Shown here piece by piece: positions 1 through 5,323 of a stretch of 6,365 nucleotides of DNA. How positions within the stretch are numbered: position 1 is the first letter of the stretch; the number at the start of each line of letters is the position of its first letter. The notes under the pieces are model-generated. The model had not been told where the DNA came from. It worked only from the letters and a program-made list of their open reading frames with translations, and ran no database searches. A program made the translations under genes and the position numbers. This stretch comes from Burkholderiales bacterium (GTDB lineage: Bacteria > Pseudomonadota > Gammaproteobacteria > Burkholderiales > JAEUMW01). The stretch lies in NCBI GenBank assembly GCA_016791285.1, contig JAEUMX010000142.1, forward strand, positions 1 through 6,365. The letters are read 5' to 3'.

Positions 1-351
1 GGCGACGATCAGGCGATCGAAGCGGGTCCCATGGGCAATGGCGAGCTCGAGCGCGATAAGCGCCCCCAGCCCGTTGCCGAACACCGTCGTGGTCGTCCGC
101 GGCAGCGCAAGCGCATTCATGCTGGCACCGACATGGTCGGCATACTCGCGCACGCTATCGGGCGGCGCCGGACTCGACGCCCCAAATCCTGGCAGATTCA
201 GGCGTGTCACGCGATAGCGCTGCGCGAGCCCGGGAAGAACGGACTCGAACACGGTAAGGTCGGTATGCAGGGAGTGCAGGAGAAGGAGATCCGGCCGCGG
301 CTTGGTCTGTTCGTATTCGACCGGAGTCCCCGAGAACGCGACGACTGGCAT
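1..351 (-). CDS. Alpha/beta-fold hydrolase, N-terminal part (runs off window start)
   Basis: Reading leftwards from the ATG at 349-351 the frame stays open for 117 codons to the window edge, so the C-terminus is missing. The order of motifs is that of alpha/beta-fold hydrolases: a first core strand DLLLLH ending in H26 (oxyanion-hole region), a second strand RVTRLNLPGFGAS (residues 48-59), then the nucleophile-elbow strand TTTTVFGNGLGALIALELA (residues 86-104). In active family members the elbow is GxSxG. Here it is G92-N-G94-L-G96, so the catalytic serine position is glycine, codon GGG at 70-72. The protein may be non-hydrolytic or use different chemistry; the rest of the triad lies outside the window. 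The start is backed by a perfect AGGAGG four bases upstream. It is oriented like the MoxR-VWA pair but separated from it by 278 bases, so co-transcription is uncertain. Substrate unknown. Confidence 0.85.
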   Translation of the reverse strand, partial: MPVVAFSGTPVEYEQTKPRPDLLLLHSLHTDLTVFESVLPGLAQRYRVTRLNLPGFGASSPAPPDSVREYADHVGASMNALALPRTTTTVFGNGLGALIALELAIAHGTRFDRLIVA

Positions 352-355
352 GGCG

Positions 356-361
356 CCTCCT
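356..361 (-). promoter_or_regulatory. Ribosome binding site of the alpha/beta hydrolase
   Basis: The minus strand reads AGGAGG, then CGCC, then the ATG at 351-349. This full anti-Shine-Dalgarno match fixes the hydrolase start, with a slightly short spacing of four bases. Confidence 0.75.
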
Positions 362-429
362 CGTGGTCAACGAACGCCGAGTCGGCTCACCCTAGGCGCA
401 GCGAGCGCTGGCGCTCGATGCTGATCCTA

Positions 430-516
430 CCGCGTTTCGCCGACCGCTGCGATAGCGAGCCATCGTTCGACCAATCGCGCCCGATCCGCTGGCGGCAGTC
501 GCAGCTTCGACTTCGG
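430..516 (-). pseudogene. Possible addiction-module antitoxin-like fragment
   Basis: Continuing the same minus-strand frame, the translation reads FPKSKLRLPPADRARLVERWLA before a TAG at 429-427. The pattern L-x-LPP-x-DRARL-x-ER-x-LA resembles the N-terminal part of putative addiction-module component proteins (PF09720-type), which usually continue for another 40-50 residues. No toxin partner, own start codon or ribosome binding site is visible. If real, this is a fragment joined to the transposase-like remnant by rearrangement. The rest of the gap between the hydrolase and the VWA gene shows nothing recognisable. Confidence 0.25.
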
Positions 517-546
517 GAAACTCGACAGGTGAGAGACACGGTCCGG

Positions 547-606
547 GCAAAATTCCGGCAGGTAGCGCGGCAGATGCTTGGCACCGATCGCATGCCTGAC
601 GTGCTG
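547..606 (-). pseudogene. Possible transposase C-terminal remnant (IS1595-like)
   Basis: On the minus strand, within a frame open from 609 down to 430, the translation contains RHAIGAKHLPRYLPEFC. It resembles the C-terminal stretch of IS1595/ISXO2-type transposases as I remember it, where a HAI..KHLPRYL.EFC-like segment precedes an RFNRRF motif. Here the resemblance stops after EFC and no RFNRRF follows. There is a TGA in frame at 612-610 just upstream and no start codon, so it cannot be a functional gene. The match is short and from memory; chance similarity is possible. Confidence 0.35.
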
Positions 607-629
607 TGATCAGGCGCTAATGACGCACA

Positions 630-1904
630 CTAATTGAGCTGAATCCTTTCGCCCCAAGGCACACCAGCGCGGCCCTTGACGAGCCAGATCACGGGATAAG
701 GCGGCGGCTGGGCGGGAAACTCGCCCTGCGCGTCGGTAAAGTAGAGCAGCAGATCGGGGTGCGGTTGCCCGCGCTCAATCCATTCGAAGACCGGCGTGAA
801 GCGTGTCCCGCCACCGCCACCCAGGGTCTTGGGCAGCGTCACCAAGTCCCACGGTGCAAAGTGCCACGGCCCGTCCGCCGCGAGCTCGTGGTCGCACGCG
901 TGCAACACGAGATTCGCTCGCACCTGACCTTTCAGTGCATCCACCTCAGACGCGAACTCCCGCATCTCCTCCTCGCCGATCGAACCGCTGGTATCGAGGG
1001 CGACGACCACGTTGATCACTCCACTGGCTAGCCTCGGCAGCAACGCGTCGCCATCCCGGCGCGAGCTGCGCTGGAAGCTGTAGTCATCGCGCGCAACACT
1101 CATGAAGTAGCGCGCGAGCAGCGCGCGCCACGGCACGCGCGGCGCTATGAGGTGATCGAGGGAGCGGGCGATGGTAGCGGAGAGGCGTCCTGCCCGCATC
1201 GCTGCCTGCGCGGCGGACGCGAGCCGGTTCTGCCACCGTTGCGCGAGCGCTTCGGCGGCGTCCGGGTCTGGGCGGGTCTCAGGAGCGCGCGATTCGTCGT
1301 GTGGCTCGTGGGCGTGGCACGCGTGCCCGACATCGCCCCCGCCCAGGTCGTTCGCGTCGTGGCTGGTTGCGGTATCCGCCTGTGCCCGAGACACGTCGGA
1401 GTCGATCTGCTGTGCACCACATGCGAGCGGCGACGGCTCGAAGAAGTGGCCGTCGAGGGGTGACTCCTGCGTGTCCCATGGGATGAGTGGATAGATCTCC
1501 TCGGCCGTAAGGCCGAGGAAGTTCATGTTTGCGAGCGCGCCCTTCGGCGGTCGCATCCCGTCCTGGATCAGGATCAGATTGACGGCATGGTCGCAGGCGA
1601 CATCCCAGCGCTTCCTAATCCGATGCGAGCGCCGCGCAAAATGGGCGAGCGCGCAGTGAAGCGCCTCGTGAGCCAGCAAGAACTGGGTTTCCGCGAGCGT
1701 TAGCCCGGCGATGTAATCGGGGTTGAAGTAGAGCGCGCGGGCATCGGTCGCGACCGTGGGGCAACGGCGCGCATCCGCCGGGGTGAGAAGCAGATGCATG
1801 ACCAGTGCGCCGATGAAGGGGCGCTCGAGGATGAGCCGTGTACGCGCCGCGGAGAGCTTGGTGTGGATCTCCTGCCTCACGTCCTTTCTGTGTCGGGATG
1901 ACAA
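630..1904 (-). CDS. VWA domain protein with HEXXH metallopeptidase-like N-terminus (DUF2201 type)
   Basis: This 424-residue protein has two recognisable halves. Residues about 15-145 form the putative metallopeptidase domain typical of DUF2201 proteins, with FLLAHEALHCALAHFARR carrying H79-E80-x-x-H83 and a following WDVACDHAVN segment (residues 100-109). Residues about 297-424 are a von Willebrand factor A domain with a full MIDAS: DTSGS (D304, S306, S308), T367 in GGTRFTP, and D391 in YFTDAQG. Between them lies a low-complexity linker (about 163-215) rich in His, Asp and Glu. The protein follows the MoxR ATPase gene by 23 bases on the same strand, the usual MoxR-VWA arrangement; the VWA part is expected to bind the target or the ATPase through a metal ion. 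The start is uncertain: the TTG at 1904 has no Shine-Dalgarno, and the GTG at 1880 has AAAGGA only one base away. Either start keeps both domains. Whether the HEXXH site is an active protease is not known to me. Confidence 0.9.
   Translation of the reverse strand: MSSRHRKDVRQEIHTKLSAARTRLILERPFIGALVMHLLLTPADARRCPTVATDARALYFNPDYIAGLTLAETQFLLAHEALHCALAHFARRSHRIRKRWDVACDHAVNLILIQDGMRPPKGALANMNFLGLTAEEIYPLIPWDTQESPLDGHFFEPSPLACGAQQIDSDVSRAQADTATSHDANDLGGGDVGHACHAHEPHDESRAPETRPDPDAAEALAQRWQNRLASAAQAAMRAGRLSATIARSLDHLIAPRVPWRALLARYFMSVARDDYSFQRSSRRDGDALLPRLASGVINVVVALDTSGSIGEEEMREFASEVDALKGQVRANLVLHACDHELAADGPWHFAPWDLVTLPKTLGGGGGTRFTPVFEWIERGQPHPDLLLYFTDAQGEFPAQPPPYPVIWLVKGRAGVPWGERIQLN
1498..1519. 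repeat. Perfect 9-bp inverted repeat with 4-base loop inside the VWA gene
   Basis: TCCTCGGCC (1498-1506) is followed by GTAA and its exact reverse complement GGCCGAGGA (1511-1519). The stem lies in the coding sequence for the LGLTAEE part of the metallopeptidase-like domain. On the plus strand the loop is GTAA, a GNRA-type tetraloop; on the mRNA (minus) strand it is UUAC. No U-tract follows, so it is not an intrinsic terminator. It may simply reflect GC-rich codon use. Confidence 0.5.
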
Positions 1905-1927
1905 ATTGATCGGGACTGCCGTGCGAC

Positions 1928-3046
1928 TCAGCGCGCCGCCATCACCTCGTACAGCATGAGATCGGTGATGCTGTTCGCCCAGTCGGAAAATTCCGGTACG
2001 TCATAGAGCGGCTGGCCGATCGACCGATGCATATCGGTCACGAGCATGATGCCCATCTCGCGCTGCGGGAAACCCCGTGCATAGTCGAGGATGTGACCGA
2101 ACACGCGCTGCGCGTCAACCCGGTCCCTTGCATCCCGCGCCCGGCGCACGAGTGCAGCGGCTACACCGTATTGCAGGTCGAGTGCCGCCGGCACGTCGCG
2201 CCGCTCCCCACGCAGGATGGCGTCGATGTCCGGCAGGCGATCCATGCTGTCCAGGAAAGCCTTCAGCTCGATGCCGGCTGCCTTGCCGACGCATGCCTGC
2301 AGCGCGTCGACCAGCAGCGCAGGCGTGTCCGCGAACTTCTGCAGCGCGAGATGCGCGAACTCCCAGGATCGCGGACTCGGAAACGCGATCGGGTTGTGCG
2401 CGGGATCGAAATCGAAGAGCAATTCCGGCCGGAAGCGCAGGAAGGCGACGATGCGCGGATCGACCTTGTTGTCATACGCCCACGCCACCCAGTCATCCAG
2501 GTGCGGATCGAGCTCGTAATGCGTGAACCGGTTGGCGAGCGGCGGCGGCATCAGGTAGGTCACGCCGCGGTCTCCCTGACGGTTTCCGGCCGCGAAGATG
2601 GCCCAACCGTCGGGCACGCGATACTCGCCCAGCCGCCGATCCAGAATCAACTGATAGGCCGCGGCGGAGACCGTCGGCGGCGCGGCGTTGATCTCGTCGA
2701 GAAAGAGAATGCCACGGGCGCCGTGGCGAGCCGCGTCGGGAAGCATCACCGGCACCGACCATTCCACGGTGTCCGCCTTGCGGAAAGGAATCCCTCGCAG
2801 ATCCGTCGGCTCCATCTGGGAAAGGCGGATGTCGATGACCGGGACGCCGCGTGCGCGCGCGATGTCGGACACGATGCGCGACTTGCCGACGCCGGGTGCT
2901 CCCCAAACCATCACCGGCGCGTGAATGCCAGACGCAGCAGCAAGAAACTCGCGGTCGAGAATGGAGAGAATGTGGGCGGGGCGCATCGTAGCGAGGCCGA
3001 AATCAGCGGGCGGTGGGGTGGCAGAACCGGCGCCGAACGAGAGCAT
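1928..3046 (-). CDS. MoxR-family AAA+ ATPase
   Basis: A 372-residue AAA+ ATPase. The Walker A motif is GAPGVGKS (residues 49-56), Walker B is ILFLDEIN (113-120, D117 and E118), sensor 1 is AAGNR (N155), the likely arginine finger is R173 in LANRF, and a sensor-2-like SPRSW follows at 224-228. Residues 78-87, MEPTDLRGIP, are a typical MoxR loop. MoxR proteins are thought to act as chaperone-like remodellers together with VWA partners, and the VWA/HEXXH gene lies 23 bases downstream, so the two are very likely one transcription unit. The ATG at 3046 is preceded by GGAG at a four-base spacing. A later in-frame ATG (residue 21) lacks a good ribosome site but would also keep the whole ATPase domain. 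A TATGAT hexamer on the minus strand (3063-3058) is -10-like but has no good -35. I cannot assign a MoxR subfamily with confidence. Confidence 0.92.
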   Translation of the reverse strand: MLSFGAGSATPPPADFGLATMRPAHILSILDREFLAAASGIHAPVMVWGAPGVGKSRIVSDIARARGVPVIDIRLSQMEPTDLRGIPFRKADTVEWSVPVMLPDAARHGARGILFLDEINAAPPTVSAAAYQLILDRRLGEYRVPDGWAIFAAGNRQGDRGVTYLMPPPLANRFTHYELDPHLDDWVAWAYDNKVDPRIVAFLRFRPELLFDFDPAHNPIAFPSPRSWEFAHLALQKFADTPALLVDALQACVGKAAGIELKAFLDSMDRLPDIDAILRGERRDVPAALDLQYGVAAALVRRARDARDRVDAQRVFGHILDYARGFPQREMGIMLVTDMHRSIGQPLYDVPEFSDWANSITDLMLYEVMAAR

Positions 3047-3209
3047 GGGGCTCCATGATCATAGCAGACCGCCCACGAGCCGCGCCGGCCTGACACTCCC
3101 GGAATAGGCAGGCAACGACACGGAGAACAGCTACAGTAACCGCCGGACTCGCTGCTCAATGCGGGGAGTGTCGGGCCAGCCCCTGCACACCGCCATGCTG
3201 TCGGCGCGG

Positions 3210-3238
3210 TTTCGCGGGGCGGGTGAGTCGCTTATAGT
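3210..3238 (+). promoter_or_regulatory. Weak candidate promoter for the Nudix gene
   Basis: TATAGT at 3233-3238 is a good -10 hexamer in an otherwise GC-rich stretch, about 29 bases before the ATG. At 17-bp spacing the -35 position (3210-3215) is TTTCGC, a poor match to TTGACA. The remaining divergent intergenic sequence (3047-3266) shows no gene and no other clear site. Confidence 0.35.
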
Positions 3239-3266
3239 AGCGGCCTTCGCCGGAACGACACCCGAT

Positions 3267-3824
3267 ATGAAGTTTTGCTGCAATTGCGGAGAAGTGCTCT
3301 CGGTCCGCATCCCGGACGGTGACAATGTGCCGCGACACGTGTGCGACGCTTGCCACACCGTGCACTACCTGAACCCCAAGCTGATCGTCGGGTGCATTCC
3401 CGAGTGGGAAGGCAAGGTGCTGCTCTGCCGTCGCGCTATCGAACCGCGCCATGGACTTTGGACCGTTCCAGCCGGCTTCATGGAACTGAACGAGACCGCG
3501 CCCCATGGTGCCGTTCGAGAAACGCTGGAGGAGGCCAACGCCCGGGTCGAGATCGAGCAGCTATACGCGCTCTACAGCCTGCCCCATATCGGACAGGTAT
3601 ATATGCTGTTCCGCGCGCGGCTGCTGGATCCGGATTTCTCCGCGGGTCACGAGACCCTTGAGGCTCGACTCTTCGCCGAAGAGGAGATCCCCTGGGATGC
3701 GCTCGCGTTTGCGACCGTGCGCAACACGCTACGGCATTACTTCAGCGACCTGAGGCGCGGCGCATTCCACTTTCACATGGGTACCGTCGAGCCCACACCC
3801 CGCCCGGTGTCCCGCACCGCCTAG
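3267..3824 (+). CDS. Nudix hydrolase with N-terminal zinc ribbon
   Basis: A 185-residue protein starting at the ATG 3267-3269 (MKFCCNCG). It has a treble-clef/zinc-ribbon head with C4-x2-C7 and C26-x2-C29, then a Nudix domain. The Nudix box runs from G70 to about A92: G70-x5-E76-x7-R84-E85-x2-E88-E89, with N91 where the consensus has glycine, a substitution I recall as usual in this subfamily. Nudix enzymes cleave nucleoside diphosphates linked to another group, using Mg2+ held by the REx2EE glutamates; the substrate here is not predictable. It is not NudC, since the SQPWPFPxS signature is absent. The frame is open upstream to 3159, but the zinc ribbon normally opens the protein and the extra 36 residues resemble no domain, so the downstream ATG is preferred. 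There is no strong Shine-Dalgarno. It is divergent from the MoxR-VWA pair and functionally unconnected as far as the sequence shows. Confidence 0.93.
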   Translation: MKFCCNCGEVLSVRIPDGDNVPRHVCDACHTVHYLNPKLIVGCIPEWEGKVLLCRRAIEPRHGLWTVPAGFMELNETAPHGAVRETLEEANARVEIEQLYALYSLPHIGQVYMLFRARLLDPDFSAGHETLEARLFAEEEIPWDALAFATVRNTLRHYFSDLRRGAFHFHMGTVEPTPRPVSRTA

Positions 3825-3867
3825 CAGCCTGTCGGGCTTCGTACACGCGGCTGAGCTCAAGCGTTAA

Positions 3868-4040
3868 GCCCTCCCGGCTAAGGTCGTCGAGAGGGCGTAT
3901 GAGGATCTTGGGTCTGAGCCTGCGAAAGAGACGAGCAAGATTGCGGTTGGCCTCGTCAAGACCGCACGCCCGCTTTTGGCGCCATTCCAACTTGCTGCCG
4001 CGTTTTCAAGACCGTTTCGAGCGGGTCATTGAAATCAACA
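3868..4040 (+). pseudogene. Frameshifted fragment resembling the N-terminus of Abi-alpha (DUF4393) proteins
   Basis: Directly after a TAA at 3865-3867, the plus strand reads ALPAKVVERAYEDL, then SEPAKETSKIAVGLVKTA, then LLAPFQLAAAF. The pattern (ExxYEDL, PAxKExxK, a long hydrophobic helix, LAPFQ) resembles the N-terminal region of Abi-alpha/DUF4393 proteins, some of which are linked to phage abortive infection. At the TTTT run 4003-4006 the frame must move by one base to continue as FQDRFERVIEI; with TTT instead, the two parts join in one frame as AAAFQDRFERVIE. The fragment ends at about 4036-4040, right where the convergent DUF4143 ATPase gene ends, so the remaining two-thirds of the gene is gone. 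No start codon or ribosome site is evident. The family call is from memory of motif patterns; that this is a broken gene is more certain than which gene it was. Confidence 0.5.
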
Positions 4041-4044
4041 GCCA

Positions 4045-5214
4045 TCACAAGTGTGCGACGAACTCGCGCCATGGCAAAGCCGTCACCCCCGGTGCGACTG
4101 CCTGCAGGCGATCGGTCGGACCCTGGTGGACGAGAAACATGTCGACGCGTGTTCCCGGCGCTCGCTTGGTCCGCACCGCATCGGCTAGCCGGCGCATGGG
4201 AGCCGCCATTGCGGGCATTACCGTTCTTCCCGCCTTGCACTCCACGAGCCGGAGAGAGCCGCCTCGTCCGGGAACCATGAAGTCCACTTCCAGGCCCTGC
4301 TCGTCGCGGAAGTGGTATAGCTCGCGACGCCGCCCCGCGTTCACTTGGCCCTTCACGATCTCGGCGGCGATGAAGCCTTCGAACAACGCGCCGGCGGAAG
4401 GGGACTTGGCGAGCTCTGCGGCGGAGTCGATGCCGAGCAGATGACACGCGAGGCCGGAATCGGCCAGATACAGCTTGGGCGATTTGATCAGACGCTTGCC
4501 GAGGTTCTCGTAGAAGGGTGGAACGATCAGGATCTGCGCTGTCACCTCGAGGACGCCGAGCCATTGTGAGATTGTGGGCACGCTCACGCCCAATGGCGCG
4601 GCAAGGTCGGTCTTGTTGAGTATCTGGCCATGGCGGGTTGCGAGCAGCGCGAGAAAACGCCGGAACGTCGCGAGATCCCTCACCGCGGTGATGGCACGCA
4701 CGTCGCGCTCGAGATAGGTCTGCAGATAGGAACCGAACCACAACGGCGCGCTGGCGGGCCGCGCGACCGCCTCGGGGTAGCCGCCGCGCAACAGCGTCAC
4801 CTTCGGAGTCTCGCGCGCGGACAACGGATAGAGCTGCAGGACAGCGGCCCGGCCGGCCATGGATTCCGTCACGCCCTGCATCAACGGAGCTTCCTGGGAA
4901 CCCGTGAGCAGCCACTGACCGACCCGACGCAGTTCGCGATCGATGCGCGTGCGGACGAAGGCGAACACCTCCGGCACGTTCTGCACCTCGTCCAGAATCG
5001 CCGGCGTCTGGACCGCATCGAGGAATCCCTGCGGGTCGGCGCGCAGCCGTGCCACCACGTCGGGATCTTCGAGCAGGAAGTAGTCGGCCTTGGGAAAGAG
5101 GTGGCGCAGCAACGAAGTCTTGCCGGCGCGGCGCGGGCCGGTCAGTACCGTCGCCGGAAAGGCCTTGACGGCCTTCAGCAGCGGAGTTTCGAGCGCTCTG
5201 CGAACGTACTTCAT
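4045..5214 (-). CDS. AAA_14/DUF4143 family ATP-binding protein
   Basis: An intact 389-residue protein with the layout of the widespread ATP-binding proteins with a DUF4143 C-terminus. Walker A is GPRRAGKTS (residues 26-34), Walker B is AILDEVQ (72-78, D75 and E76), and a sensor-like LLTGSQ lies at 102-107. A winged-helix-like segment follows at about 195-225 (KTDLAAPLGVSVPTISQWL). The C-terminal DUF4143 part has LYLADSGLACHLLG (248-261) and a PD-(D/E)XK-like set: E279, E309-V-D311 and E325-C-K327-AG. Length and motifs are normal for the family. The biological role of these ATPases is not established; they are common, strain-variable and often found near mobile or defence genes. The ATG at 5214 has no Shine-Dalgarno, fitting a leaderless transcript from the dyad-containing promoter just upstream. 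It sits between two broken plus-strand genes and is the only intact gene of the 3825-6365 region. Confidence 0.93.
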   Translation of the reverse strand: MKYVRRALETPLLKAVKAFPATVLTGPRRAGKTSLLRHLFPKADYFLLEDPDVVARLRADPQGFLDAVQTPAILDEVQNVPEVFAFVRTRIDRELRRVGQWLLTGSQEAPLMQGVTESMAGRAAVLQLYPLSARETPKVTLLRGGYPEAVARPASAPLWFGSYLQTYLERDVRAITAVRDLATFRRFLALLATRHGQILNKTDLAAPLGVSVPTISQWLGVLEVTAQILIVPPFYENLGKRLIKSPKLYLADSGLACHLLGIDSAAELAKSPSAGALFEGFIAAEIVKGQVNAGRRRELYHFRDEQGLEVDFMVPGRGGSLRLVECKAGRTVMPAMAAPMRRLADAVRTKRAPGTRVDMFLVHQGPTDRLQAVAPGVTALPWREFVAHL

Positions 5215-5218
5215 GAAT

Positions 5219-5249
5219 GAGAAATCTAAAGTAAAACTTTAGGAATCTC
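5219..5249. repeat. AT-rich dyad in the promoter, candidate operator
   Basis: A perfect inverted repeat CTAAAGT-AAA-ACTTTAG occupies 5226-5242. It extends imperfectly to 14-base arms (5219-5232 and 5236-5249) with 11 of 14 positions paired. The dyad fills the space between the -35 and -10 hexamers and overlaps the -10. It is the most AT-rich stretch of the window. A bound dimer here would block RNA polymerase; the winged-helix-like segment of the ATPase itself is one candidate binder, but that is inference. The stretch from 5250 to 5323 shows no further gene or site. Confidence 0.6.
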
Positions 5250-5251
5250 AA
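5223..5251 (-). promoter_or_regulatory. Promoter of the DUF4143 ATPase gene
   Basis: On the minus strand, TTGAGA (5251-5246, 5 of 6 to the -35 consensus) is followed after exactly 17 bases by TAGATT (5228-5223, 4 of 6 to the -10 consensus). The expected start of transcription is near 5216, two or so bases before the ATG at 5214. This would give a leaderless or nearly leaderless mRNA, in agreement with the missing ribosome binding site. Confidence 0.55.
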
Positions 5252-5323
5252 ATTGTAGAATCGACGCAGAGGGGTTGAGTGAGTGCATACGAAGGTAATG
5301 GGGGCGGGATGGGTGCAGTGTGA

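Noticed and set aside
31..609. A 192-codon open frame on the plus strand
   Set aside because: Its first half is antisense to the alpha/beta hydrolase, codon-for-codon in mirror phase, and the rest is Arg-rich with no domain.
1106..1124. GCGCGC inverted repeats
   Set aside because: Simple alternating GC inside coding sequence, expected at this base composition.
2027..3058. A 343-codon open frame on the plus strand
   Set aside because: Antisense to the MoxR ATPase, which has all AAA+ motifs. The plus-strand reading is low-complexity and resembles no family.
3058..3063. TATGAT as a -10 of the MoxR-VWA unit
   Set aside because: No -35 at an acceptable distance, and the transcript would start only about five bases before the ATG despite a normal GGAG there. 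Too weak to list as a promoter.
3159..3266. A 36-residue N-terminal extension of the Nudix protein
   Set aside because: It contains no domain and covers the likely promoter; the zinc ribbon at MKFCCNCG is the usual start of this family.
3825..3881. Possible intrinsic terminators after the Nudix gene
   Set aside because: The short stems around AGCC/GGCT and TTAAGCC/GGCTAA are weak and not followed by a T-run.
3899..4444. A 181-codon plus-strand frame containing FQDRFERVIEIN
   Set aside because: Only the bases from about 4003 to 4036 are meaningful, as the shifted continuation of the Abi-alpha-like fragment. The rest is antisense to the DUF4143 ATPase or out of phase.
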